The notes under the pieces were generated by a model that saw only the letters and a program-made list of their open reading frames with translations, was not told the origin of the DNA and did not search any database. From Lachancea thermotolerans CBS 6340 (lineage: Eukaryota; Ascomycota; Saccharomycetes; Saccharomycetales; Saccharomycetaceae), in the NCBI RefSeq assembly GCF_000142805.1, contig NC_013084.1, forward strand, positions 496,001-560,000: a stretch of 64,000 bases of DNA, written 5' to 3'. Positions 31,082 to 41,722 of this stretch are shown here, piece after piece; the stretch's first letter is position 1; each line of letters begins with the position of its first letter. The position numbers and the translations under genes were made by a program.

Positions 31082-31327
31082 TTAGGCCTCTCCTTGCTTC
31101 AGGCCCCGCCTCTGCAAAACCAGGGAATAGACACTTCCTTTGAGTAAGGTCCCCACCAGGGCGATCTTAATTTCAATCTCACGAAGTTGCCGCAGCACCT
31201 CTTCTGGCGATTCAGGCACATCGCGTCTGCTCAAATCCTTTATAGTTTCATCGAGGTTGTGTAGTGAATCTGCAAGCGTCTCGTATTTACTCAGAATGCT
31301 TCTTTGAAGCGGTGTTAGCTCATCCAT
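31082..31327 (-). CDS. DAD3: DASH/Dam1 complex subunit Dad3
   Basis: 81 residues (S. cerevisiae 94). A short coiled-coil protein beginning MDELTPLQRSILSKYETLAD, which is the conserved start of Dad3. It is one of ten DASH subunits that form rings around microtubules and link kinetochores to the spindle. It converges on ARC40 with 62 bp between stops and diverges from TAF6 with 104 bp between starts, so DAD3 and TAF6 share a very compact promoter. Position matches YBR233W-A. Confidence 0.94.
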   Translation of the reverse strand: MDELTPLQRSILSKYETLADSLHNLDETIKDLSRRDVPESPEEVLRQLREIEIKIALVGTLLKGSVYSLVLQRRGLKQGEA

Positions 31328-31431
31328 TACTGCTTTTCAACGTATTGGTAAATAAAAATGTTTGTTATATCGAAGTTCTTTAACATACTTTTAACTTTGC
31401 AGATCAAAGTCAGACGCAGTACCGCACCAAG

Positions 31432-32967
31432 ATGGCCAGCCAGCAGCAGTCTTATACCATTTGGTCACCCCAAGATACAGTGAAGGATGTAGCTGACTCG
31501 CTTGGGATAACGAACATCAGCGATGACGTTTTGAGATCACTTGCAATGGATGTGGAGTACCGTATTCTCGAAATTGTGGAGCAAGCCGTAAAGTTCAAGA
31601 GACACGCTAAAAGAGAGGTTTTGACCACTGAGGACATTGCCAGGGCCCTAAGAGTACTCAATGTTGAACCTTTGTATGGATATCAAGACGGGTCAGCCAG
31701 AGCCAAAGATGCTTCTTTTTCAAAAGTTAATGCCCCTGGAGGCCAGACATTATATTACTTGAATGACGAGGAAGTCGATTTTGATAAGCTTATTAATGAA
31801 CCACTGCCCAAAGTTCCTCGTTTGCCTACCTTTACTACACATTGGCTAGCCATTGAAGGAGTGCAACCAACGATACCTCAGAATCCTAGCCTGAACGATA
31901 TTCGGATGTCTCAGCCTCCAATAGTTCGTGGGGCGATTGTTACAACTATCAATGACACGAGCTTTCAAACTTCTGCTTCTGATGAAAAGGAAACTCAACA
32001 TATTTCACTGATCAAGCCAGGACAAGCCAACGAAGTGAAGCCCTTGGTCAAACATGTGTTGTCTAAAGAGCTTCAGATCTATTTTGATAAGGTTGTTGGC
32101 GCCCTCATTTCGAAGGATAGAGACGATAAAGCTCACCATTTGAGAGCAGCGGCTCTTACTTCCCTACGTTCAGATACAGGCCTGCATCAGTTGGTTCCCT
32201 ACTTCATACAATTTATCGCGGAGCAGATAACTCACAACTTGTCGGACCTTGACCTTCTTACAACAATGCTCGAGATGATCTATTCTCTTTTGAGTAACAC
32301 ACACGTCTTCCTAGACCCCTATATTCATTCGCTGATGCCCTCGATTCTGACTCTTCTGCTGGCTAAGAAACTGGGAGATAATCCTCCACCAAATTCTTCG
32401 AAGGAGCAACGAGAAGCTTCTGAAAAGGTGTCGAAAGATACTGGAACGGAGTTCTTGGAAAAAACTAATGCCTTGAGAGACTTTGCAGCTTCTTTGCTAG
32501 ATCATGTTTTGAGAAAGTTTCCACAAGTTTATAAATCGCTCAAGCCTAGGGTTATGCGGACGCTACTGAAGACGTTTTTGGATACAAATAGATCATTCGG
32601 CACTTACTATGGTTGCATAAAAGGAGTGGCTGTTCTCGGGCCTGAGTCAGTTCGGTTCTTTCTAGGCAACTTACAAAGCTGGGCAAATTTGGTGTTTGAA
32701 GAGCATACTACAAAAGAGAACGACAAAGATGAAGGCGGCCATACAGGCAGGTTTACAGAACAAGAAACAAAATTACTGTGCGATGTGATTATCGAATCGC
32801 TTGTCGTGCTCAAATCTGACTTGCCTCCTGGCCAAAAATATGACGAAGAGATCACTCAGAGCCAAAAGGAGAACTTGGTCAAGCGCTGTGGATCCACTAT
32901 TGCTGATAGACTACTTGAAAGATCAGATGCGAGCGAACTGGTGGCTGCAATCTTTTTTGGAGAATAA
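31432..32967 (+). CDS. TAF6: TFIID/SAGA subunit Taf6
   Basis: 511 residues (S. cerevisiae 516). The N-terminal histone fold (about 8-75; [20 protein letters not shown] and [20 protein letters not shown]) is H4-like and pairs with Taf9. The conserved C-terminal HEAT-repeat domain spans about 205-430 ([50 protein letters not shown]). Taf6 is shared by TFIID and SAGA. Position matches YGL112C. Converges on SLD3 with 67 bp between stops. Confidence 0.97.
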   Translation: MASQQQSYTIWSPQDTVKDVADSLGITNISDDVLRSLAMDVEYRILEIVEQAVKFKRHAKREVLTTEDIARALRVLNVEPLYGYQDGSARAKDASFSKVNAPGGQTLYYLNDEEVDFDKLINEPLPKVPRLPTFTTHWLAIEGVQPTIPQNPSLNDIRMSQPPIVRGAIVTTINDTSFQTSASDEKETQHISLIKPGQANEVKPLVKHVLSKELQIYFDKVVGALISKDRDDKAHHLRAAALTSLRSDTGLHQLVPYFIQFIAEQITHNLSDLDLLTTMLEMIYSLLSNTHVFLDPYIHSLMPSILTLLLAKKLGDNPPPNSSKEQREASEKVSKDTGTEFLEKTNALRDFAASLLDHVLRKFPQVYKSLKPRVMRTLLKTFLDTNRSFGTYYGCIKGVAVLGPESVRFFLGNLQSWANLVFEEHTTKENDKDEGGHTGRFTEQETKLLCDVIIESLVVLKSDLPPGQKYDEEITQSQKENLVKRCGSTIADRLLERSDASELVAAIFFGE

Positions 32968-33034
32968 GGTGTGCACAGACAGACGCACTTTGGAAGCCCA
33001 GCTTCATAGCCATTGAAATTAGGTTATACACAAA

Positions 33035-35335
33035 TTAATCAGGAGCAAACAAGCGGCGCCTTACGCGCCGAGTTTTTACAATTTGTGGGGATGCTATCAC
33101 ATCTGTTGTATTGGCGAGCTCCTTAGCACCACTCGCTGGAACTTGTACGTCCCCTGTTGGCGAACCAAACTGCCGAGATGGAGTGCGGAGTGGAGCGCCA
33201 GCCTTTACTGGCACTCCACTTGGATGCGAGGGCTTCTCAGTGGTCGCCAGGGGCGACTCTATGATAGCGGAATCGAACTTCGGCAAAGCATTACTATCAC
33301 TTTTCTTGCCATGAGGCGTTGCCTCCACTTGCACATTTAGGTAATTTGCAGTTTCCAAAGATGCTCTTTTTTGTTCTTTCAGGCGTTTCCCAACACGTTG
33401 GAACATGACGCTAGATGAATTCCTGGTGCTCTGGACCTGTTTCTGCATGAAAGAGCTTTCCCTTGTTAGTGAATTTGTATTGTGTAAAGAGAACTCAGTA
33501 GCAGGCATTTGACGCTTTTGTAACTTGTCAAGCAGAAGATCAGAGTTAGCGCGCGTTGCGGATGTTAATTTCTTCGATAGCCCAGATTCTAGCTCCAAAA
33601 ACTCGCTAAGCTGCGACTTGCTTCGTATGTTGGACGGCAAAGGCCTGTTGGGAAATGAAACTCGCTTGAAAGCCTTCGGTGGCTGCTGCATAGGAGGGGA
33701 GGTGATATTAGTGCAAACAGAAGCAGTTTTAGAGCTATCTTCTGATGGTGGAGAGCTCGGTATTTCGACGGTTGCTCGTTCGTTTGAAGGATCATTTAAA
33801 GAGGATACAAGTCCCAATGTGTTCGGCTTTTCAGGCCTTGTGCTGTTATTTAAGCGCAGGCCCTTGAATTTCCTCGAAATAAACTTAACTGCGTGAGGTG
33901 TTTTTCTGGTAAAGTAAGGTATTAACACATATGTCATGAACCCTATCGTTGAACTTTCTTTGCCAGAATTCGTCAAATTCTTTTTGTATTCCGATATTTT
34001 TGTGACTAAGGATGCGCTACTCGAACTTTCAACCTGTGAGTCCTTTTGAGGCGGCACACTCGATAATAACATTGTATCGATAATGCACAGCTTGTCTGCA
34101 TAAATGTCTAGTTTTTCGCAGAAATCAAGAGAAGGATTTGCAAATTCTGCTTTTCCTCTTTTTAGAGCAGTTCTTGAGGACATGTTTTTCCTGGCCACGC
34201 GCTTAGCGCGCTTCTTGAGCTTTGTTTTATACTTTTCCTCAAAATCTTTCAGCTTTATATCCATTTGATTAATGGCTATAAGTTCAAGAAGCAACATCAT
34301 TTGAAGCTTTATCTCACGAACTTTAATTAAGAGCCGTAGGTCCCCCAAGCACTGCGACGAGTATCGCTTCTTCAAGTCCTCGAAACGTCCCAAGGAACTA
34401 TCACGAATGTCGGATATATCGTCAGGACTCAATTCGTAGGTTAAGATCCCTTTTCCACCATTATCGTGTCTTTGGTCGAAATCGTGAATTTCTAATAGCA
34501 AGTCTGCAAGGTGCATTTGGTAGGAGATAACCTCGTTTGTGCTGGTATTGCTCATATTTCTCGCTCTAACCAAGTTTGACTTCGCAAAGTACGCAAGTGG
34601 GATTCTGAAAGTAAATAGAGCTTCATAATATTTTCTGCGAAGATATGTTCCGGGGTCAATTGTTGGATGTTTGTGTTGAACAGAGCCAGTTAGCTTGCCC
34701 TCACCGGAAACCGGCAACGGAGGCTTCATTTCTAAAAATGCGGTTGTTTTTACCTCTTCACTTCCAGGAACCAGAACACGCTCCTCTTTCCAAAGTTCTA
34801 ACAGATTTAAGAGGTTTGTTTCCACCCATTTTTTTGTATTTGCCATGCGAGACTTAGGCGGCGGGCGCTTTGATTGGGAACAATTGTCACTTTGCTTAAG
34901 TTTTAAAGAGGATGGATCAATGGTACCGAGATGCCAGCGAACCCAAGACTTGTTGAAGTATCTTTCAAAGACGAATGTCTTCGTGTAGCCGCTTTCGCAA
35001 AGCTCAAACACATGCTTCTCGTGGTCACTGCTCTGCTCGAGAATGTACAAAAATTCTTTCCTAAGATCTGTCTCGACAAGTAACACAGGTTCTTGTGAGT
35101 GATCTAGCCACGAAATTGGGACTTCACTGCATGCTCCAATGTACTTTATACTTTGTTTTTCATTGCCTTGAAATGTCAACTCGTTTGGTTTCTGGTTTTT
35201 AGTAGAATCTCTACCTCCGACATATTCTTCATCCGCTCCATTAACGCTCATGAAAAGCCAGAACCATAAGGAGCTTGTGAAGATGGCGCTCGATGACTTT
35301 TCTGTCTTCGGTAGTGAGAAAGCTATTCTTCCCAA
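33035..35335 (-). CDS. SLD3: DNA replication initiation factor Sld3
   Basis: 766 residues (S. cerevisiae 668). The central Cdc45-binding domain (about 235-480) is recognisable from KYYEALFTFRIPLAYFAKSN, LLLLELIAINQMDIKLKDFE and SLDFCEKLDIYADKLCIID. The C-terminal third is disordered and Ser/Pro-rich, including the SP sites that CDK phosphorylates to recruit Dpb11, and the protein ends RRVRRRLFAPD, as in S. cerevisiae. Sld3 with Sld7 brings Cdc45 to loaded Mcm2-7. Met29 (35251) is a plausible alternative start because residues 1-28 contain an odd hydrophobic FTSSLWFWLF run. Position matches YGL113W. Confidence 0.94.
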   Translation of the reverse strand: MGRIAFSLPKTEKSSSAIFTSSLWFWLFMSVNGADEEYVGGRDSTKNQKPNELTFQGNEKQSIKYIGACSEVPISWLDHSQEPVLLVETDLRKEFLYILEQSSDHEKHVFELCESGYTKTFVFERYFNKSWVRWHLGTIDPSSLKLKQSDNCSQSKRPPPKSRMANTKKWVETNLLNLLELWKEERVLVPGSEEVKTTAFLEMKPPLPVSGEGKLTGSVQHKHPTIDPGTYLRRKYYEALFTFRIPLAYFAKSNLVRARNMSNTSTNEVISYQMHLADLLLEIHDFDQRHDNGGKGILTYELSPDDISDIRDSSLGRFEDLKKRYSSQCLGDLRLLIKVREIKLQMMLLLELIAINQMDIKLKDFEEKYKTKLKKRAKRVARKNMSSRTALKRGKAEFANPSLDFCEKLDIYADKLCIIDTMLLSSVPPQKDSQVESSSSASLVTKISEYKKNLTNSGKESSTIGFMTYVLIPYFTRKTPHAVKFISRKFKGLRLNNSTRPEKPNTLGLVSSLNDPSNERATVEIPSSPPSEDSSKTASVCTNITSPPMQQPPKAFKRVSFPNRPLPSNIRSKSQLSEFLELESGLSKKLTSATRANSDLLLDKLQKRQMPATEFSLHNTNSLTRESSFMQKQVQSTRNSSSVMFQRVGKRLKEQKRASLETANYLNVQVEATPHGKKSDSNALPKFDSAIIESPLATTEKPSHPSGVPVKAGAPLRTPSRQFGSPTGDVQVPASGAKELANTTDVIASPQIVKTRRVRRRLFAPD

Positions 35336-35453
35336 TGAATTGATTAAATAGATTGAAACGTTACAATCAAGTTATGTCTTTTTAAACGTCGTAACCAGAA
35401 ATCGGCTAAGGACACATACTAATGAAAAGCCCATATTACGGGCACATAGCTAA

Positions 35454-36632
35454 CTAAGAGCTTAACGGGTTTTCTAGTTTATCTCCTATACTCTGTTTGT
35501 TTCTCCTGTCCATTTCAATTTTATTATTGATCAGAAGTATAGCAGTTTGGCTTCCTATTGGAGTTCCTCTGATCAAAATCTTGCGTTCGCTGCAGCCTTC
35601 GACATGATCGTCAATCTGGATTGAGCACCCGGTTGTTTCTTTGATCGAATTAATATGCTTCCCGCCCTTTCCAATCACATTACCCACATAGTTGTCGTCA
35701 ATGTAAACTTCTTGCTGTATAAGACTTAGCTGAGGGGCTAGAGCGGGAGGTATAGTCGCGGCGGCGAGCGTGTCAGCCACGCGCACGTTGTGAACAGCCA
35801 TGTGCGGTGCGCTAGGAACGCCTGGGTATGCGTACCCGAAGTCGGGGCTTGCAGAATAACGATGAAGTCTCTTTTTTCCATTCTCCCCCGGCCTGTATTG
35901 GTGCTGCTGTTGGTGCTGAAGGCTCACACCATAGCTATTCACTAGAACAGAGTGTAGAAGACTGGGAAGATAAAATATGCACTTTTTGCTCGCAAACGTG
36001 GCCTTGTGATTCAGTATTGTTTGACCGACGTAATATGTTGCGATGTGGATGGCGTCTGCAACTCCAGATACGCACAAAATTCGATCATTTGACATGGGCA
36101 ACGTTTGTGGGCCCGCCATAAGCTTCGCAGCGCTCAGCTCTTCTATCTCTCGCAGCCGGGAGCCTTGTCGCCCTATCACACATCCCATCATATGGTGCGG
36201 TATGAGAATATTGAGGGTTAAGGTTGCAGACTGTTCGCTAGATTCGCCATCCGTCTCCCCATTTATGGCCCGTACGACCATTCCGAACACCTTTGCCACG
36301 TCCTCGCATCGGCCTCTGATAAAGATGACTCGCTCGGGAACCCCTCTTATGTTATCAGAAACATTGATTCTCGTATTAGTTTCTTCCTTCATTCTTGATA
36401 TCTTTTCGCCTCCGGGGCCCACAATCATCGACGCCTGTTTTACCAGACAGAGCATCCTGAGATGGATGTAGTCTTTGTTAATTTCATTGCCAGGATCATT
36501 GGTTTCCTCGGTGTCATCCAAAGCGACCCTTTTTATCTCAGCTTCAAGCAGTTCTTCTTGGCAGTCCTCTTTTTTGCGCTTTAGCACATTTGGAGAGTTG
36601 GGGAGCTCTTCATTCTTTTCAGAAGTGCCCAT
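35454..36632 (-). CDS. PBP2: KH-domain RNA-binding protein Pbp2
   Basis: 392 residues (S. cerevisiae 413). Three KH domains are visible: KH1 around 55-110 (IVGPGGEKISRMKEETNTRI), KH2 around 135-190 (MMGCVIGRQGSRLREIEELS) and KH3 around 305-365 (VGNVIGKGGKHINSIKETTG), each with the GxxG loop. The N-terminus is acidic and the region between KH2 and KH3 has a His/Gln-rich stretch. It belongs to the Pbp2/Hek2 poly(C)-binding family; Pbp2 was found as a Pab1/Pbp1-associated protein and affects telomere length. Position matches YBR233W. Confidence 0.93.
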   Translation of the reverse strand: MGTSEKNEELPNSPNVLKRKKEDCQEELLEAEIKRVALDDTEETNDPGNEINKDYIHLRMLCLVKQASMIVGPGGEKISRMKEETNTRINVSDNIRGVPERVIFIRGRCEDVAKVFGMVVRAINGETDGESSEQSATLTLNILIPHHMMGCVIGRQGSRLREIEELSAAKLMAGPQTLPMSNDRILCVSGVADAIHIATYYVGQTILNHKATFASKKCIFYLPSLLHSVLVNSYGVSLQHQQQHQYRPGENGKKRLHRYSASPDFGYAYPGVPSAPHMAVHNVRVADTLAAATIPPALAPQLSLIQQEVYIDDNYVGNVIGKGGKHINSIKETTGCSIQIDDHVEGCSERKILIRGTPIGSQTAILLINNKIEMDRRNKQSIGDKLENPLSS

Positions 36633-37184
36633 TTCCTCGCTGGAAGATAACCCCTGTGTGCAAACTTATCAATTATTGTTTTGAAGTATTTCAAACATGA
36701 TTTGTCTATTAATTCCAAATCTTTAGAATTGTCAAGAGTCCAATACAAGATAATCGTAGAGCACAGGATTTAGACTGGAAAGGCAGCTAAGGGCTGGCAT
36801 CAGCTGCTACAGCATCCTGACGCATGTAACTGAGGCTAGTTCGCCAGATTTACACGCGAAAATTGGCAAGATCAAGCTTTGGTACCTGAACACATCTCTC
36901 CAAACGCCCCGTTGAATAGAAACAGGGATTTTTACAGTCAAGAGATCGGCCTTCCGAGCTGATGGCATTAAAGTAGAACTATGTGCGCACCCTATGGGAC
37001 GAACAATAATCATGAAGCTACACCAGTTAACACCAACAAAACTCCAATAAGAGGTCGGATAATCGTTAAGTAGTATCACAACTTGAGGAGTACGAAAGGT
37101 GTCTTCTCAGGCACTCTCAACTTATTGTTATCTTTCTCTTAATTATTGTAGCGAAGGACAGAAAATGGATATATTTCACTAACA
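36633..37184. other. Divergent promoter region PBP2 / SWC5
   Basis: 552 bp, AT-rich near both starts. I see no further gene, RNA or strong motif. Confidence 0.5.
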
Positions 37185-38087
37185 ATGCCAAATTATCTTT
37201 CTCAAAAACTATTACGTTCAACAGCGATGAGCAAAGATAATGAGGAGGTTCAGGACACGAAAGGCGTACTCTTTAATGACGAAGAGGATTATAATGAAGA
37301 AGAGGACTTAGACTTTGATCCCTCGAAGGAGGAAGGCGCGCAGCCAAACGAAAGCGATAATGATGCTGATGGGGACACTGGTGATGATGACAAAAACTAC
37401 GAAGAAACCAATCCAGATTACTCTAACATTGAAAGTGGACAAGGTGGTTTAGTCAGGACTAGACGTGCTAGAGAACTCGAAGATGAGCTTGCGCGCCGCC
37501 AGAAATACGAGCATATCAAGCAAGAAGGTATATCGCAAGAGGCAAAGTCAGTTTGGGATGAGCTTCAGCAGGAAAGCACCAAAAGGCTTCATAAAAGCAC
37601 ATCTATTATGAGCCAAACCAAAGATTCATTGGGTGAAGGTTTGACCGAAGAACTGATTCTCATTGACCGTAAATACGAATTCGCTGGCGAAGTCATGCAT
37701 GAGAAAAAATGGGTACCTAAGTCGAGTGCAGAAGCGCAAGAATTCCTCCAAAGCACAAAGTTCACCAAGAACCCAGATCCTTCAACAAAAACTAAATCTG
37801 CAGTAAATGATCAGGGCCTTAAGCTGAGGCGCCCCTTAAAGAGGCCTGCGATTTTGGAGCAAATCATTGCCGGTGCCTTAAAACCAAAATTGACTACGCT
37901 TGAAAAGTCAAAACTTGATTGGGCAACATACGTCGACAAAGAAAACCTCAATGAAGAACTTATATTGCACAATAAAGATGGTTACTTGGCGAAACAGGAC
38001 TTCTTGAATCGTGTTGAAACCTTTAAGGACGACAAATACAGAGAAATGAGGAAAATACAATTGCAACAGCGAATTTCGGATACATAA
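37185..38087 (+). CDS. SWC5: SWR1-complex subunit Swc5 (BCNT domain)
   Basis: 300 residues (S. cerevisiae 303). A highly acidic N-terminal region (about 20-90) of the kind that binds H2A-H2B, then the C-terminal BCNT domain (about 220-300) with LKRPAILEQIIAGALKPKLT, KSKLDWATYVDKE and KDGYLAKQDFLNRV. Swc5 stimulates the histone-exchange step that puts H2A.Z into nucleosomes. Met15 (37227) is an alternative start giving a 286-residue protein. Its stop lies only 5 bp from the stop of the convergent transporter gene. Position matches YBR231C. Confidence 0.94.
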   Translation: MPNYLSQKLLRSTAMSKDNEEVQDTKGVLFNDEEDYNEEEDLDFDPSKEEGAQPNESDNDADGDTGDDDKNYEETNPDYSNIESGQGGLVRTRRARELEDELARRQKYEHIKQEGISQEAKSVWDELQQESTKRLHKSTSIMSQTKDSLGEGLTEELILIDRKYEFAGEVMHEKKWVPKSSAEAQEFLQSTKFTKNPDPSTKTKSAVNDQGLKLRRPLKRPAILEQIIAGALKPKLTTLEKSKLDWATYVDKENLNEELILHNKDGYLAKQDFLNRVETFKDDKYREMRKIQLQQRISDT

Positions 38088-38092
38088 GGTCT

Positions 38093-40276
38093 TTATAAAT
38101 GTGGTACGTTATAACTGGTAAAAATCATGTTGAAAATACTGCAGATTCCCTCCCCTAAAACAAGTCCTGAACTGAAAACTATCATGCAAGTCTTCGCACT
38201 ACTATCACTGCCATGAGTACGAAGCCAGTATTGTGCCGTGCAGCCCCCGATAAACCTAGCCAAGGTGAAGCTTGGCGCATTATAAATACCCACACCCACT
38301 GCAACTCCGGATGGTATCCATAATAGCCATTTGTGACCGCGATCGCGATAAAGGTTTTTAATTAGAGATAAGATGGCAAATATGCTTCCCAATATGATAG
38401 TGCATTCCAGCGCTTTGTCGGGAAGACCCTTTCCGGTCACTAAGCGGGCGCAGTCAATCCATATTACAGCAGTTGGAACCCTGAATTGACTGCTTGGGAT
38501 CTCGTAGATCCTGTTGTAAAAAATGTGCATGACGCTTGAAAAGACGATAGACCAAGAAGCACCTATCAATTGAGCAAAAAATTGGGCTTTAGGCGAAGCT
38601 CCGAGAAGATGACCTGTCTTCAAATCCTGCATTAAATCGCCTGCTTGTTGTGCGCCTGCTTCGGCAATACCGCCTGCCACCAGGTTCAAAAGAATAGCCC
38701 CTTTCTTATGAGGCATCAGTATGGTGAATATTAGTTGTGACAGCTTGCCGATACCGCTAACGGGGTTGAGGTCGGTCTCACCCAAAGCTCGGACCGCTAA
38801 TATGGACAGAAATAGGGCCACGAAAAGTGCAATGATAACTGATGACAAGGGCACAATCTCAGTGCCGAACAGGTAAAGTGTGCAAACAATACAAATGATT
38901 GAAGACACGACAAGTCCGCTAACAACTGTTGTGAATTTTACAAGTTGGCGATGATCAACTTCATGATCCATATCCGTCCTTACTAGTTTAACGGTGCTCA
39001 CCCGCCTGCGTCCCGCGCCGTTCCCTTTATTTATTATTCTTTCTTCTTCAAGCAGCATGGATTGAACAGAATCGTCGATCATTGACTCTAGCAAATGCCT
39101 TTTGTCATTGCGAAGACAAAACTGTACTAGTGATTTAGTGGTGAACACAATAAAGCCCACAACCGAATCCACTACCATTACAGCAAGAGAAGACCATAAA
39201 ATCCAGCCTTGTACGCCATTTTCCCAATCGTTGATATCTGCCTTGGGATCAACCCATTTTTTGTGACGTGCCAGGGGAGCGAGCACAGCCCAGCCCAGCA
39301 CACATCCGAAAACCATGTAGCTCACAGTGGGAAGCCCCATTATGATTCCCTGACCTATATAAGCAGGAGAGGGCTGCAGATTCCAAAGATAAGTCTTGGA
39401 GAGGTGTTGCCCAAAAACTGGAATAGCTTTCATAAATGGTAGAAAATATGATAGTATTGTGTACGAGGACGATACCAGAAATGTCTTTGACAAGATGGAG
39501 ATGTTGCGTTCGTATGAGCCGCAATGCGCGGTGGGTGCTGGCTCTGGCGTTGCCTCATATGCAGGGCAGCCGAAATCCAGACAAGTTCTTGATGAGCCCC
39601 CGTTGCTTTCCTCAGATTCCTCGACAGCACTATTACCCACTCGTTCCTCCACTAGTGGAGTTTGCTCATCGTTGGCAAGGACATCGCTATATTCGCGGAG
39701 CCTACGAGCTCTCATTTCCTCTAATTCTTTTGGCGAAATTTCCTGCAGAATCTCAGATCCATTTAAAACAGCTATTAGGGTTGCAGTAGCACTGCCGCTC
39801 GGAAATGGAAGCTTTTCTCGGACAATAACTTGCTTTCTTAAGGGTACGGCAAAAAATATGCCAAAAAATGCAAGGGCCAACGACCAGAGAAGCAGTTGTT
39901 GGAACGAAAACCGCTGTCCTAGTTCCCTAGTATATCCTGATTCCTCGGCCGTCAAAAAGTTCTCGATAGCCGGTATGACTCCAACGAACCCGTAAGCTAG
40001 GGGACCAGTGCCCACAGCCACTGCTAGCGACTGCACATACACGTTTTCGACGTCCGTAAATACTGCTGCATTGGGATAGAACAGCGGCACAACCTGCTTG
40101 AAAATTGCGCAGGCCAGCAAAGCCGATGGCAGTGACATCATGGAAACCCATCCTGTCTGGAGTCCGAACTGAAAATTCGATATTAAAACTAGGGAGCCAA
40201 TCGCCAGACCTGCGATAGTGGCTCGTAGAGATACTTGCCGCGTGAGAGCTTTATGCTCGAAAGGCACTTCGCTCAT
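38093..40276 (-). CDS. Oligopeptide-transporter (OPT) family membrane protein, YGL114W-like
   Basis: 727 residues (S. cerevisiae YGL114W 725). It has about 14-16 membrane spans with OPT-family features: NFQFGLQTGWVSMMSLPSALL near the N-terminus, RKQVIVREKLPFPSGSATA (the conserved PFPSG block) and NLVAGGIAEAGAQQAGDLMQDLKTG in the second half. Two hydrophilic loops (about 185-235 and 390-435) lie on the cytosolic side. It belongs to the YSL-like branch, members of which move metal chelates; the substrate here is unknown. Confidence 0.93.
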   Translation of the reverse strand: MSEVPFEHKALTRQVSLRATIAGLAIGSLVLISNFQFGLQTGWVSMMSLPSALLACAIFKQVVPLFYPNAAVFTDVENVYVQSLAVAVGTGPLAYGFVGVIPAIENFLTAEESGYTRELGQRFSFQQLLLWSLALAFFGIFFAVPLRKQVIVREKLPFPSGSATATLIAVLNGSEILQEISPKELEEMRARRLREYSDVLANDEQTPLVEERVGNSAVEESEESNGGSSRTCLDFGCPAYEATPEPAPTAHCGSYERNISILSKTFLVSSSYTILSYFLPFMKAIPVFGQHLSKTYLWNLQPSPAYIGQGIIMGLPTVSYMVFGCVLGWAVLAPLARHKKWVDPKADINDWENGVQGWILWSSLAVMVVDSVVGFIVFTTKSLVQFCLRNDKRHLLESMIDDSVQSMLLEEERIINKGNGAGRRRVSTVKLVRTDMDHEVDHRQLVKFTTVVSGLVVSSIICIVCTLYLFGTEIVPLSSVIIALFVALFLSILAVRALGETDLNPVSGIGKLSQLIFTILMPHKKGAILLNLVAGGIAEAGAQQAGDLMQDLKTGHLLGASPKAQFFAQLIGASWSIVFSSVMHIFYNRIYEIPSSQFRVPTAVIWIDCARLVTGKGLPDKALECTIILGSIFAILSLIKNLYRDRGHKWLLWIPSGVAVGVGIYNAPSFTLARFIGGCTAQYWLRTHGSDSSAKTCMIVFSSGLVLGEGICSIFNMIFTSYNVPHL

Positions 40277-40729
40277 TAGATGGGAGCAAGATGGCTAGCC
40301 TAGTGAACTTGACGAAAACCTTCCCTGCAAAGCTTTGATGACTTAATCGAATTCTTTAAGCAAAGAGACGATTCAGCACAATCCTGAACAAACAAGCAGT
40401 ATCAGTACGAAGACCTTACCTTCACACAGTTCACGTATGTCGTCTGATGAGAAGTGGGTCTTAGACTTATTGTTGGCAACTTGTTTTAATGAATTTTATC
40501 AGTTGCTTTGTCGCTGATGATTTTATTAATAATGCTTATCAAAAATAGTAAAGCCATGAACGACTAAATAACGGCGGAATATACAAGAAACGCAAGTATA
40601 GTAGTTACACAGCGAGCTAGGTCAAAGTTGGTCCCCAGCCTTAAACTTTAAAGCACGGACGATAAAATGCACCTCGCTTCGCCTCATATGCAGAAGCATC
40701 TTGTATGCTTTAAGGGTGTACGATGTTCA
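40277..40729. other. Intergenic region YGL114W-like / SNF4
   Basis: 453 bp, AT-rich, containing the promoter of the OPT gene and the SNF4 3' side. Nothing else recognised. Confidence 0.5.
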
Positions 40730-41722
40730 TTAGTTCTCCTCAAAGAGTATGTATTTTAGTATGTCACTTAGCGTCAGGACGCCCGTTAGAAGGCCCTGCT
40801 CGTCGACGACGAAGAAACGATGTACCCTGGATTTCCTAATCGTGTCCATGATGGTGAAAAGTTTATCGTTCTTAGTGCAAGTATACACGCCTTCAAAGTC
40901 GTCAGGCCTTCTCATTAGCGCCTCACCTACGCTAAGGGAGAGGTCGTTGTACATGCCTCCTTTGATGAGCCCGAGCACATCAACAGCTTCGTAAACATTT
41001 ACCAGATGACCTTGCTCGTCGACAATGGGGACGCTAGATACGCCGCCCTGAGTGAGCAGCTGGATCACGTCAATGACGGGCGTGTGCATATTGCAGCTCA
41101 GCAATTTGCCCTCAGTGATGATACCGAGTTCGCCAATGGGCCTTCTTAAGTGCCGCGTTTCTCTGCAGTTTAATGCGACAAATTTCAGGATCCGGTACTG
41201 CGTCAGAACACTGACGACAATTTCGCGATGCGTCTCTTCGTCCTGGTCAATCAGTGGGATCCTGCGGCTCCGCGACTCGATCATTTTACAGCACGCGTCG
41301 TAAAGAGGCTTAAAGGGATGAATAGAACCGGTGTCCAGCGGTCTAACTCCAATAGCGCGCTCGATGTCTTTGAGCCCATCCAACTGTAACTTGTCCACAA
41401 GCTCAAATTTGTCTGGATTCGAGAAGTAGTACTGGATGACGTTGATAAAATCTGACGACGTTAGTAGACCCGCAAACTTTGAGGTGTTGGAGTCCCAAAG
41501 CGGCGCAGACACAATGTTGTTCTGCAGCAGAATGTTAAGCGATTTTTTGACTAGCAGCGACGTGTCCATTACAATCAATCTGTAGGAGACTGGAAGGACG
41601 TCGTAAGACGTCTTTGACTTGAGGAATCGTCTAATGGACTGTACAGCGAGTTGTTGCTCGATTAACACGGAGTCGGTCGCGGCCATGGACATAGTGTGGG
41701 GATTTATGTGCTCTGCACTCAA
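40730..41722 (-). CDS. SNF4: AMPK gamma subunit Snf4
   Basis: 330 residues (S. cerevisiae 322). Four CBS repeats in two Bateman pairs are present: TSYDVLPVSYRLIVMDTSLLVKKSL (CBS1), the segment with RRIPLIDQDEETHREIVVSVL (CBS2), MHTPVIDVIQLLTQGGVSSVPIVDEQG (CBS3) and CTKNDKLFTIMDTIRKSRVHRFFVVDEQGLLTGVL (CBS4). Snf4 binds adenine nucleotides and activates the Snf1 kinase in low glucose. Position matches YGL115W. Its promoter is shared with the divergent U2 gene. Confidence 0.97.
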   Translation of the reverse strand: MSAEHINPHTMSMAATDSVLIEQQLAVQSIRRFLKSKTSYDVLPVSYRLIVMDTSLLVKKSLNILLQNNIVSAPLWDSNTSKFAGLLTSSDFINVIQYYFSNPDKFELVDKLQLDGLKDIERAIGVRPLDTGSIHPFKPLYDACCKMIESRSRRIPLIDQDEETHREIVVSVLTQYRILKFVALNCRETRHLRRPIGELGIITEGKLLSCNMHTPVIDVIQLLTQGGVSSVPIVDEQGHLVNVYEAVDVLGLIKGGMYNDLSLSVGEALMRRPDDFEGVYTCTKNDKLFTIMDTIRKSRVHRFFVVDEQGLLTGVLTLSDILKYILFEEN

